Shown here piece by piece: positions 1 to 8,534 of a stretch of 64,000 nucleotides of DNA. The stretch lies in contig NZ_JAPEPZ010000001.1 in NCBI RefSeq assembly GCF_026339875.1, forward strand, positions 2,232,001 through 2,296,000, given 5' to 3'. The notes below the pieces were generated by a model. It did no database searches. It was given only the letters and a program-made list of their open reading frames with translations, and had not been told where the DNA came from. Source of the stretch: Streptomyces sp. NBC_01571 (GTDB lineage Bacteria > Actinomycetota > Actinomycetes > Streptomycetales > Streptomycetaceae). Both the position numbers and the translations under genes were made by a program. How positions within the stretch are numbered: position 1 is the stretch's first letter; every line of letters begins with the position of its first letter.

Positions 1-10
1 GAGGCGCCAC

Positions 11-1360
11 ATGACGGACCTGAACACCGGGGACACCACGCGACGGCCCGCTGACCCAACTGCGCACGCTCCAGCGACGCTTACCACTACGGACCCCTTC
101 CACACGGAGACGGCAGAAGTCACCGGGTCCGCGGACAGCCGCGGCACCCGGGGTGATCGCGGTGCTGCTGCAGCCCGGGCAGCGATGGTCGCCCGCCTGG
201 AGAAGGCCGGCGATCTGGCGGCCGGCCCGGTACGTGAGGCGCTGCTCGCCCTGCCGCGCGAGGTTCTGATGCCGCAGGCGTACGTACGGCGCAGTGCGCC
301 GAGCGAGGAGCCGCCGCGGTGGGACCTGCTGGACTGGTCGGCGCCGCAGGACCGCCCCGAGCTGCTCGGGCTGCTGTACGGCGGGGCCAGTGTGCTCGTT
401 CAGCACGACGGCGAGCCGTTGGTGGGCCGGGCGCGCGGGACGCGGTCGGGGGCGTCGATCACGTCAATGTCGACGGTGATGGGTCTGACCGCCTCGCTGC
501 TGGAGGAGCTGGATCTGCGTCCGGGTCTGCGGGTGCTGGACGTCGGGACGGGAGCGGGAGTGACCGCCGCGGTGGCCTGCCAGGTCTGCGGCGACCAGGG
601 GGTGGTCTGCCTCGACCGGGATCGGCACCTCACTGACGCGGCTGCGGCCCGGCTGGCCGATCTCGGGTTCCGTCCGGAGGTGGTGTGCGGGTCAGGAGAA
701 CAGGGCGTTGCGGGGCGGGAGTTCGACCGGATCTTCGTGTCGTACACGGTGGAGCGCGTGCCCACGGCCCTCGTCGAACAGCTCGCTCCCGGGGGCAAAC
801 TGCTGGCGCACGTGAGCAGTGCGTCCCCGTCGTGGCCCGGCCTCGCCGTTGTCGAGCGCACCGCCGACGGGCAGATTACGGCGGAGCTGCGGGCCGTGGA
901 GTTCGCCCACCGGGCGGGACACGGCGTGGCGCGGATCTGGCTCACGAAGGAGTTCCGGCAGCGCATGGCCACCGAGCCGGGCACGTGGACTCAACGGAGC
1001 ATGCTGGCGCCGCCCCCGGACAGCAATCGCGGTTTCTGGCTGGCGGCCGACCATCTCCTCGGCGGTGGCCTGGTCCGGGACTTCGGCGCCGAGCACGTCG
1101 TGATCGGCGCGCCCGGCTGCGGATCCTGGATGCGCGCGGAGGCGGTGGGCCACCGGCGCTGGAGCGTCACCGTCAACGGGCCGCGGGACATCTGGAAAGA
1201 GATCCAGGACCTCGCCGACCGGTGGCGGGCCGCACGCTCCCCTGACCGCTACCGCCTCCTTTTCGATGCGGACGGTAGGCAGTGGGCCGCCTCCGAGTGC
1301 GGACGCCTGTCCTGGCAACTACCCGCCCCCCACCCGCTCGATGAGGGAGCCACTTCGTGA
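11..1360 (+). CDS. PCMT-like SAM-dependent methyltransferase, RiPP-maturation type
   Basis: A 449-aa protein. After a ~55-residue low-complexity N-terminus it has a helical segment (PREVLMPQAYVRR) and then a Rossmann SAM-binding motif, VLDVGTGAGVTAA, near residue 178. Layout and C-terminus resemble protein-L-isoaspartate O-methyltransferase-like enzymes that accompany peptide-maturation systems (the methyltransferase found with ATP-grasp peptide maturases); this is family knowledge, and the substrate is unknown. The ATG at 11 follows GAGG. The stop overlaps the GTG of the next gene (GTGA), so it opens or continues an operon of at least eight genes. No precursor peptide or ATP-grasp gene lies in the window; either could lie upstream. 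Confidence 0.75.
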   Translation: MTDLNTGDTTRRPADPTAHAPATLTTTDPFHTETAEVTGSADSRGTRGDRGAAAARAAMVARLEKAGDLAAGPVREALLALPREVLMPQAYVRRSAPSEEPPRWDLLDWSAPQDRPELLGLLYGGASVLVQHDGEPLVGRARGTRSGASITSMSTVMGLTASLLEELDLRPGLRVLDVGTGAGVTAAVACQVCGDQGVVCLDRDRHLTDAAAARLADLGFRPEVVCGSGEQGVAGREFDRIFVSYTVERVPTALVEQLAPGGKLLAHVSSASPSWPGLAVVERTADGQITAELRAVEFAHRAGHGVARIWLTKEFRQRMATEPGTWTQRSMLAPPPDSNRGFWLAADHLLGGGLVRDFGAEHVVIGAPGCGSWMRAEAVGHRRWSVTVNGPRDIWKEIQDLADRWRAARSPDRYRLLFDADGRQWAASECGRLSWQLPAPHPLDEGATS

Positions 1361-2226
1361 CCTACCCCGACGGTCCCTTTCCGGGCCTCCCATCGGAGCA
1401 GGAGGCAATGTTCGAGGCCGCGGCCTCGACCTACGCCTGCCACCGTCCAGGCTTGCCGGACGCGGCGGTGCGCCTGCTCACCGACGCGCTGCGGGGCCGC
1501 CCTTCCCCGGTGCTGCTCGACCTGGGCACCGGGACCGGGCAGGTGCCCTTCGCGCTCCTGTCCGCCAGCGCCGGCCTGACGCACATCGAAGCGGTCGACG
1601 TCAGCCCGCAGATGCTGCGCCAGGCCGGGCAAGCCCTCGCCCCTGTGCTCGGCAACTGCACCCTCGCCCTGGTCCACGCGGCGGCCGACGCCTACGAGCC
1701 GCTCGCGACGCTGCCCGGCGAACCGGATTCCGGCCCGGACCTGATCACCTGCTGCCGGTCCTACCACTGGATGGACGGTCCGTCGGTCCTGGAGATGGCA
1801 GACCGGGTCGCCACACCGGGTGCCGCAGTGGCGATCATGGGCGACGGGAGCCTGTGGACCCACGACGCCGACTGGACCCGTGCGCTGCGCGAGCTGATCC
1901 AGCTCTACCTGGGCGACGAGCGCCGGGCGGGCGCCCGCAGTTCCTACGCCGAGCCCCGCCGCTCGTACCAGGAGGACCTTGCCGCCTCAGCGTTCAAGGA
2001 GGTCACCGAACACCTCTTCCCCGTGACCCGCACCTGGGCGCCGCGGGAGGTACTCGGTTACCTGCGCACCACGTCCTTCGCCGGGGCTGGCCTCTTCGCA
2101 GAGCGGCATCAGGCGTTCGAGGACGAGGCCCTCGCACTTCTCCACGCGCACGCGATGGACGGGTCTCTGGTCGAGGAGACGACGTTCAGGGTTCTGCTCG
2201 CCCGACGTCCGGAGGGAGCGCGATGA
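1357..2226 (+). CDS. Class I SAM-dependent methyltransferase
   Basis: A 289-aa protein with a clear class I motif I (LLDLGTGTGQVPFALL, about residues 48-63) and a following acidic strand (IEAVDVSPQMLRQA). The segment LITCCRSYHWMDGPSVLEMA is typical of the methyltransferase 11/25 group acting on small molecules. It starts at a GTG that shares four bases with the preceding stop and ends in ATGA, overlapping the next start, so it is translationally coupled on both sides. The acceptor substrate cannot be told from sequence. Confidence 0.8.
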   Translation: MTYPDGPFPGLPSEQEAMFEAAASTYACHRPGLPDAAVRLLTDALRGRPSPVLLDLGTGTGQVPFALLSASAGLTHIEAVDVSPQMLRQAGQALAPVLGNCTLALVHAAADAYEPLATLPGEPDSGPDLITCCRSYHWMDGPSVLEMADRVATPGAAVAIMGDGSLWTHDADWTRALRELIQLYLGDERRAGARSSYAEPRRSYQEDLAASAFKEVTEHLFPVTRTWAPREVLGYLRTTSFAGAGLFAERHQAFEDEALALLHAHAMDGSLVEETTFRVLLARRPEGAR

Positions 2227-3659
2227 GCGGCGGGCAGCGGCACACCGAGCCGGTGGACGTCCACCTGATCCTGCGCCGGGAGACCGCCGACGGGCCGCAG
2301 ATCTTGCTGTCGCGGCGGGCCGGGCAGGTGTACGCCGCCGGCCTGTGGCACCTGCCGTCGGGTCATCTGGACGGTCCGCACGAGGACGTCGTCACCGCCC
2401 TGATCCGCGAGGCGCGGGAGGAGACCGGTGTCGTCATCGACCCGGCCGACGTGCGGGCCGCCGTGACCGTGCACCACCGCAGCCCCGGAGGCGCCAGCCG
2501 TAGCGGGCACTTCTTCGAGGTCCGGAGGTGGAAAGGCGCGCCCGGGATCGCGGAGCCGGACGTCTGCGACGCGATGGACTGGGCATCCCTTTACGCGCTG
2601 CCCGCCCAGATGGTGGCGTACTGCCGTGCGGGCCTGGACGCCTACAGCGCCGGCGCACGCCTCGCCGTGCACTTCCAACTGCCCGGCGACAGCATCGCCT
2701 TCGACCCCGGCGCCGACCGGCTGCGCCTCGTGCCGGACGTGACCGGTCAGGCGTCTACCGCCCGCCCCGACGCCGCGGTGGTGGAGTTCGCGGAACGGGC
2801 GGTCGGCCGGATCACGCAGTGGACGGATACGTCATGGGCGCGCGCGGAGAGCCGCGTGTGGCGGGTCCACGGCGTCCAGGGCGGCACCTGGTACGTGAAG
2901 GTGCACCAGAGCGAGCGGTTCCACTCCAGGGAGGTTCGAGGACTACGGACGTGGGCGCAGGAGCTGGGCGCGGCCGCGCCCCGGCTGGTCGCCGCCGACG
3001 AGACCGTGCGGGCGGTGGTCCTCACCGCGGTGCCGGCCCACCCGCTGCACGGCACCGTTCTGGCCCCGGACCGGGAGAGGGCTGTCTTCCAACGGATCGG
3101 CGCGCTGGCCCGCCGCATCCACCAGTCCTCTCCCCCACGGCCCGCTCCGGTCGGCAGCGGCCCGGCCGTCGCCAAGGCCGACCGGCACCTGGCCGGAGCA
3201 CGGTCTCATCTGCTCCCGGGTGATGAGGAGTTCGTCCGCGAGCTCGTCCGGCAGGCCGAGGACCTGCAACCGCTGGAATGGGTGGAGACCCACGGAGATC
3301 TCCAGCTCCGCAACGTCCTGTTCACCCCTGACGAGTCGGACGCCCTTGATGTCTTCGTCGCGGTGATCGACTTCGAGCGCAGCGAGCCGGGACCGGCCGT
3401 ACGGGACCTTGTCCGCCTGTCCGATGCCTGGGCTGGCCGCGTCGACTTGTTCGAGGCGTTTCTGGCCGGGTACGGCAGGTCCCTGACCGCCGCTGAGGAA
3501 GCCCGCCTCGTCATCGACGCAGCGCTCGATTCCGTGAGCGGGATCGCGTACGGCGTCGCCCACCGCGATCCCGAGCTGGTCGAACGCGGCCGGCGGACCC
3601 TGGCCCGGCTGCGCGCCGAGCACCGTGCAGCCCTCTCACCGACAGGAGATGCGACGTGA
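2223..3659 (+). CDS. NUDIX hydrolase fused to aminoglycoside/choline-type phosphotransferase
   Basis: A 478-aa, two-domain protein. Residues ~8-150 form a NUDIX domain whose box ends in the standard REAREETGV; the first box glycine is shifted by one (GHLDGPHE). Residues ~195-470 are an APH-type kinase fold with the catalytic loop THGDLQLRNVLF and metal-binding VIDFERSE. The enzyme could hydrolyse a nucleoside-diphosphate conjugate and phosphorylate a small alcohol or amine; the pairing is seen, the chemistry is inferred. The ATG at 2223 overlaps the previous stop (ATGA) and the stop overlaps the next GTG. The frame stays open far upstream, but earlier starts would run inside the methyltransferase gene. 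Confidence 0.8.
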   Translation: MSGGQRHTEPVDVHLILRRETADGPQILLSRRAGQVYAAGLWHLPSGHLDGPHEDVVTALIREAREETGVVIDPADVRAAVTVHHRSPGGASRSGHFFEVRRWKGAPGIAEPDVCDAMDWASLYALPAQMVAYCRAGLDAYSAGARLAVHFQLPGDSIAFDPGADRLRLVPDVTGQASTARPDAAVVEFAERAVGRITQWTDTSWARAESRVWRVHGVQGGTWYVKVHQSERFHSREVRGLRTWAQELGAAAPRLVAADETVRAVVLTAVPAHPLHGTVLAPDRERAVFQRIGALARRIHQSSPPRPAPVGSGPAVAKADRHLAGARSHLLPGDEEFVRELVRQAEDLQPLEWVETHGDLQLRNVLFTPDESDALDVFVAVIDFERSEPGPAVRDLVRLSDAWAGRVDLFEAFLAGYGRSLTAAEEARLVIDAALDSVSGIAYGVAHRDPELVERGRRTLARLRAEHRAALSPTGDAT

Positions 3660-4696
3660 ACGCCGACACGGCACCCACTGCCGCGGCCGAGCCGCATGAC
3701 GCCGCCGGGCGATCGCCGGTCCGCGCGGCAACGCCTAGTGACGCCGAGGCCATCACCCGGATGCGCTCCGCATACATCCTGTCCGCACCGTTCACCGAGG
3801 ACTGGGTCCGCCAGTGCACGGACGAGCTGGCGCCACGGCTGACGCCCGAGGGAGATGCGCGGGCCTTCGTCGTCGACGCCCAGGACGGCACGATGGCTGC
3901 CTGCGCCCTTGGCCTGATCCACCCCGTCCTGGCGGCGCCGGCCTACCCCCGGGGCCGGGCCGCCCGCGTGCAGTTGGTCGCCACGCACCCGGAGCACCGG
4001 CGCTGCGGCTATGCCCGGGCCGTCGTCTCCTCTCTCCTCGACCACCTCGCCGACGTCGAGGACGTCACGCTGTTTGAGCTGCACACCAGCCCGGAGGCCG
4101 CGCCCCTGTACCGGGAGCTCGGCTTCAGCGGCAACCCGGCGCTCATGCGGATGACCCGCCACCGCCCACCCGCCGGTCTCGCGCCTGGTGCGCAGCCGGA
4201 TTCGGCGTGGGTGCCGCCGCAGCAGTACGCCGACGCACTGCCCCGGGCGGCCGCGTTCGTATGCCTCTACGTCACCGACGAGGACGACCAGCCGCTCCAG
4301 CTGCACTCCGTCTACTCCCCCGGGCACCCCTGGCACATGATCGGCGGCGCGATGGATCTGGGCGAGCGGCCCTGGGACGCGGTGGTGCGCGAGTGCCGGG
4401 AAGAGACCGGCATGACCGCCGTGGGCCCGCCCCGGCTGCTGGCCACTGTGTACGGGCAGCCCCGGGAGAGGCGTCCGTACAGCACGCTGCAGCTCGTCTT
4501 CGATGGCGGGCGCCTGACCGATGCACAGATCCGGGGTCTCACCCTCAACGCGCGCGAGCACGACGAGGCCCGCGTTCTGCCTCTGGCCGAGTGGGAGGCG
4601 TTGATGCCGGCCCGCGATTTCGTGCGGCTGCGCGCCGTGGAGGAGGCCCGCCGCACCGGCGTGGCCGCATACGTCGACACCTGGGGGAACGCGTGA
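3656..4696 (+). CDS. GNAT acetyltransferase fused to NUDIX hydrolase
   Basis: A 346-aa protein. Residues ~20-165 are a GNAT fold: the acetyl-CoA loop appears as THPEHRRCGYARAVV, followed by LYRELGFSGNPALMRM. Residues ~195-330 form a NUDIX domain with a complete box from GGAMDLGERPWDA to REETGM, matching Gx5Ex7REUxEExGU. The GTG start overlaps the previous stop by four bases, as does its own stop with the next start. A second fusion of NUDIX to a transferase in the same operon implies the two activities act on one pathway intermediate (inference). Confidence 0.8.
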   Translation: MNADTAPTAAAEPHDAAGRSPVRAATPSDAEAITRMRSAYILSAPFTEDWVRQCTDELAPRLTPEGDARAFVVDAQDGTMAACALGLIHPVLAAPAYPRGRAARVQLVATHPEHRRCGYARAVVSSLLDHLADVEDVTLFELHTSPEAAPLYRELGFSGNPALMRMTRHRPPAGLAPGAQPDSAWVPPQQYADALPRAAAFVCLYVTDEDDQPLQLHSVYSPGHPWHMIGGAMDLGERPWDAVVRECREETGMTAVGPPRLLATVYGQPRERRPYSTLQLVFDGGRLTDAQIRGLTLNAREHDEARVLPLAEWEALMPARDFVRLRAVEEARRTGVAAYVDTWGNA

Positions 4697-5349
4697 CCGC
4701 CAGCAACATTGTCTCGATGTCCGACCGGAGAGTCGCCGCGATCCCCGTCCAGGAGTGCGGCGAGGTCCTCGTCGACGCCCGCGCGCACGGCCTGAAGGTC
4801 GACGACCGCAAACGGGACGCGGCGGGCGCCTGGGCCCACGTTCGGCAAGGCGTTCTTGCCCGGCTGCTGCACGCCCAGTCGCTGCTTCCCACCGGTGTGT
4901 CGCTGCTGTTCGTCGAGGGCTTCCGGCCGCCGGCCCTGCAGCGCCGGCACTTCGAGGAGTACTCCGACGAGCTCGCGCGCGCCCACCCGGACTGGCAGGC
5001 GGCCGAGCTCCGGGCGGCCGCCAGCCGCTTCGTGTCGCCTCCACAGATCGCGCCGCACTCCGCCGGCGCGGCCGTCGACGTGACGCTGATCGACCACCAG
5101 GGCCGCGAGCTGGACATGGGAACGCGCGTCAACGCTTCACCGGAGGAGTCCGACGGCGCCTGCTACACCGACGCCCCCGGCCTCAGCGGCCCGGCCCGCA
5201 CGAACCGGGCCACTTTGAGCCGTGCCCTTGCCGCCGCGGGCATGGTCCCGTACCGAACCGAATGGTGGCACTGGTCGTTCGGCGACCGGTACTGGGCACT
5301 GCAGACCCAGCAGCCGGCCGCCCTGTACGGACCCGTCGAACTGCCCTGA
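4693..5349 (+). CDS. VanX-type D-Ala-D-Ala dipeptidase (peptidase M15D)
   Basis: A 218-aa protein with the VanX/DdpX signature: the substrate-clamping arginine in EGFRPP, the zinc-binding HSAGAAVDVTL (SxHxxGxAxD-like) and the C-terminal catalytic/zinc EWWHWSFGD. Size is that of the family (~200 aa). Members cleave free D-Ala-D-Ala in glycopeptide resistance or for peptidoglycan turnover; here there is no vanH/vanA neighbour, so cleavage of a dipeptide made or released by this operon is an alternative. It is coupled to the GNAT-NUDIX gene by a GTGA overlap. Confidence 0.85.
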   Translation: MTASNIVSMSDRRVAAIPVQECGEVLVDARAHGLKVDDRKRDAAGAWAHVRQGVLARLLHAQSLLPTGVSLLFVEGFRPPALQRRHFEEYSDELARAHPDWQAAELRAAASRFVSPPQIAPHSAGAAVDVTLIDHQGRELDMGTRVNASPEESDGACYTDAPGLSGPARTNRATLSRALAAAGMVPYRTEWWHWSFGDRYWALQTQQPAALYGPVELP

Positions 5350-5383
5350 CACCGCCTGCCCTTTCACGAACGAGGAGCGATCT

Positions 5384-7693
5384 GTGGGAATCACCCGGAC
5401 TGACTGGTCCAAGCGCTACACCGAGGGGCGAGGCTTCCGGCGGCTCGGGGACGACGAGAAGGGCTTGATCGTCGAGCACGCGCCGGCGCCCGAGGGCGGC
5501 CGCGCGCTCGACGTTGGGTGCGGGACGGGCGAGATGTCCGTGTACCTTGCCTCGCTCGGGTACACCGTCGACGGAGCGGACTTCGCCGAGGGCGCCCTGG
5601 AGCAGGCCCGCACGGACCACCCCGACGCGGAAGTGCGGTGGCTGTGCCTGGACATCGAACGCGACGACCCCGCCCCGCTGGGCAACGACCTCTATGACCT
5701 GGTGGTCTTCCGCCTCTCGGTGGCCTTCTTGAACGACCGCACCCGGGTCCTGCACGCGCTCGGACGCCGACTGCGCGAGGGCGGCACCATGCTGGTCATT
5801 ACCCCGCTCGCCGCGCACACCCCGGCCGCAAAGCGGCGCATCGCACTGGACGAGGAGGAGATCACCGCCCTCACCTGCGGATGGACGAGCGTGCAGCGCA
5901 TCGCCGCCGGCGACCTGGCGGCGCTGGTCCTGCGCGGTCCGTGTGCGGACACGGTCGCCGTGGAGCGGTCCGTGCCGGCCACCGGCTACGCCGTTGCCGG
6001 GGCGCTGGCTGTCGTGACCGACGAGCACGGGCGTGTCCTGCTCGGCTGGTCCAAACGCGGCATGTGGGAGGCTCCGGGCGGGAAGATCGACGGTGCGGAA
6101 CCGCTGGACGGGGCCGGGGTGCGCGAGCTCGCCGAGGAGACCGGCCTGCACGCCACCGGCGCCAGCGTGGTGTCCATCCTCACCGACGCCGCCCAGGGCG
6201 TCCCGCGGGTGACCGCCGTCATCCGGATCGCCGGCTTCACCGGCACCCTCACCACGGCGGAGCCGCAGAAGTTCACCCGCTGGGAATGGCACGACCCCCA
6301 CGGTCTCGGATGTCTCGGCCCGGTGTTCACCCCGGCCGCGAACGCACTGGATGCCGTCTGGCCCGGTGTCATCCCCGGCCTGCCGCCGGTCAACGCCTAC
6401 CCGACCGCCGCCGAACCCCCGCCGGTGCCTGGAGAGCCGGCCGAAGCTGTCCGGCTACGCCACCGCATGGCAGACGCCGTCATCGCGGGCGGCTGGGCGC
6501 CCTCCGCCGTGGTCCAAGACGCGCTGCGCACGGTGCCCCGGCACCGGTTCGCACCGGAGACGGACCTCATGACCGTCTACGACGACGACCTGGCCGTCGT
6601 CACGCGCCGGGACGAGCACGGCCGGGCGACCAGCTCGGTCAGCGCGGCCTGGCTCCAGGCCGACATGGCCGAGCAGCTCCAGTTGACGCCCGGGGCGGCC
6701 GTGCTTGAGGTCGGATCCGGCGGGTACAACGCGGAGCTGCTCGCCCATGTCGTCGGGCCGGCCGGGCGGGTGGTCACGGTGGACGTCGACCCGTACGTGG
6801 TGCACCGCACGCAGCGGCTGTGCGCGGAGGCCGGCAGCGGCCGGGTCACCGCCGTCCTGGGCGACGGTGGTCTTGGCGCACCGGGCCAGGTCCCCGCCCA
6901 GGGGTTCGACGGGGTGGTGATCACACACAACGCGGCTGACGTCGCCCCGGCCTGGCGCGAGCAACTCCGTGAGGGCGCACGGTTGGTGGTGCCGCTGGAA
7001 ATGGGCGGCTACACCCGTTCCCTGACCCTGGTCCGGCGCGGCGACGTGCTGCACTGCGAGCACTGGACGTACTGCGGGTTCGTGCGGGACCGCGGTGCCG
7101 CCGCCCGCACGGCCCCCGTCCTCCCCCTGGCCGACGGCGAGGTCACCGTGCGGTGGGAAGACGGTGAGCCCGGTGACACCGCGGGGCTTGAGGAGGCGCT
7201 GCGCGGGCCCCGGCGCGAGCTCACCACCGGCCTGGTGGTCCGGGGCACCTTCAATTTCGAGACCTTGCAGGTCTACGCCGCGACGACGCTGCCGGGGTTC
7301 TGCCGCCTGACCGCCCGGGAAGGTTCCGCGCTGGTGGCGCAGCAGGACGCAGCGGCGATGGTTTCAGACGGCTCCCTCGCCTACCTGACCTACCGCAAGG
7401 TCCAGGACGCCCCGGATCCAGCCGACCGTCTCACCGAGTTCTTCATCCACGCCTACGGCCCAGCGGCCGAAGAGGTGGCGGAGCGCTTCGCGGAGTGCGT
7501 GCGCGTTTGGGACCGCGAGGTGCGCGAGAGCGGCTATCCGCCGATGACCATCCACCCGGCCGGCACGCCCGCCGACCAGCTGCCGCCCGGCGACGTGCTC
7601 GACAAGCCCAGCGCACGGCTCGTCTTCCAGTGGCCGGCCCGGGCCCCCGCTGGCGCACTGGGCCTTTCGGCCGCAGGGGGACAGCGTGCCTGA
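5384..7693 (+). CDS. Three-domain methyltransferase-NUDIX-FxLD-type methyltransferase
   Basis: A 769-aa fusion. Residues ~1-190 are a class I methyltransferase (ALDVGCGTGEMSVYLASLG). Residues ~200-345 are a NUDIX domain with a perfect box (GGKIDGAEPLD to RELAEETGL). Residues ~365-769 are a PCMT-like methyltransferase (VLEVGSGGYNAELLA) with the long C-terminal extension of the FxLD-system methyltransferases that modify ribosomal peptides (family knowledge). The GTG at 5384 is chosen because GAGGAG precedes it and homology starts there; the frame is open further upstream but inside the dipeptidase gene. A 34-bp gap follows the dipeptidase gene, and the stop overlaps the next GTG by 8 bp. No FxLD precursor is visible. 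Confidence 0.8.
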   Translation: MGITRTDWSKRYTEGRGFRRLGDDEKGLIVEHAPAPEGGRALDVGCGTGEMSVYLASLGYTVDGADFAEGALEQARTDHPDAEVRWLCLDIERDDPAPLGNDLYDLVVFRLSVAFLNDRTRVLHALGRRLREGGTMLVITPLAAHTPAAKRRIALDEEEITALTCGWTSVQRIAAGDLAALVLRGPCADTVAVERSVPATGYAVAGALAVVTDEHGRVLLGWSKRGMWEAPGGKIDGAEPLDGAGVRELAEETGLHATGASVVSILTDAAQGVPRVTAVIRIAGFTGTLTTAEPQKFTRWEWHDPHGLGCLGPVFTPAANALDAVWPGVIPGLPPVNAYPTAAEPPPVPGEPAEAVRLRHRMADAVIAGGWAPSAVVQDALRTVPRHRFAPETDLMTVYDDDLAVVTRRDEHGRATSSVSAAWLQADMAEQLQLTPGAAVLEVGSGGYNAELLAHVVGPAGRVVTVDVDPYVVHRTQRLCAEAGSGRVTAVLGDGGLGAPGQVPAQGFDGVVITHNAADVAPAWREQLREGARLVVPLEMGGYTRSLTLVRRGDVLHCEHWTYCGFVRDRGAAARTAPVLPLADGEVTVRWEDGEPGDTAGLEEALRGPRRELTTGLVVRGTFNFETLQVYAATTLPGFCRLTAREGSALVAQQDAAAMVSDGSLAYLTYRKVQDAPDPADRLTEFFIHAYGPAAEEVAERFAECVRVWDREVRESGYPPMTIHPAGTPADQLPPGDVLDKPSARLVFQWPARAPAGALGLSAAGGQRA

Positions 7694-8523
7694 CTCCGAC
7701 GAGCTGGTCCCCGAGACGGCGGCGTCCTCCACGATGCCGTCCCTGCTCGGCGTGTTCGGCCACCCCGACGACGAGAGCCTCCTCGCCGGTGGTGTCCTCG
7801 CCCAGCACGCCGCCGCGCACGCGCGCACCGCCGTCGTCACCATGACGTGGGCGCCCGACAGCCCGCGGGCTCCCGAACTCGCCGACGCCTTGCGGGCGCT
7901 GGGCGCGGGTCCGCCCCGCATACTCGGATACGGCGATGCCCGCAACCCGCAGGCGGCTCCCGGCCGTCCCCGCCTCGTCGACGCACCGCTCGACGAGGTG
8001 GTCGCCGCCCTGGTTCAGCAGATCCGCTCGTTCCGCCCCGACATCGTGGTCACGCACGACGCCCTGGGCCAGCTGACCGGTCACCCGGACCACCGCCGCA
8101 CCCACCAGGCCGCTCTCCTCGCCGCTCAGGACGCGGGCCTCCCGCACCTTCACCCTGCAGCAGGGAAGCCCTGGCAACCGCGCGCCGTGTACTGCGCCAC
8201 GCACTCCGCATCCGGCGTCGGCGAACTCAGGCCGCTTCTGGAGGCCGTCGGCAAAGATGTGCTCGCAGTCCCGGACTCGTACGCCACCACGGCCATCGAC
8301 GTCACCCTCTGGCTGGAGCAGAAGTGGGCCGCGATCCTTGCGCACCGCGGGGGAGGTCGCCCGCGAACGGGCGCTGCCGGGGATCCTTGCTCGCCTGCCT
8401 GAGGAGACCCGACGAAAGATCATCGCGACCGAATTCTTCACCCGGCTCACGACCGGGCCCCTCCCCAGCGCTCGCCATCGGCTTACCGCCTCACTCTTCC
8501 ATGGACCCGACCGGCCCTTCTGA
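7686..8523 (+). pseudogene. PIG-L/LmbE-family deacetylase, frameshifted near the C-terminus
   Basis: It starts at GTG 7686. The zinc motif GHPDDE near residue 26 and GHPDHRRTHQ are intact, as expected of GlcNAc-PI/MshB/LmbE-type N-deacetylases. The frame runs to 8402, but after AILAHRG the family-like continuation (EVARERALPGILARLPEE) is found in another frame that ends at 8523. The shift falls on a run of five G at 8349-8353; four G would give one ~278-residue protein. This may be a true one-base insertion or a sequencing error. The truncated form (238 aa) keeps the metal site but loses the last ~60 residues. Confidence 0.8.
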
Positions 8524-8534
8524 CTTGGAGAGCA

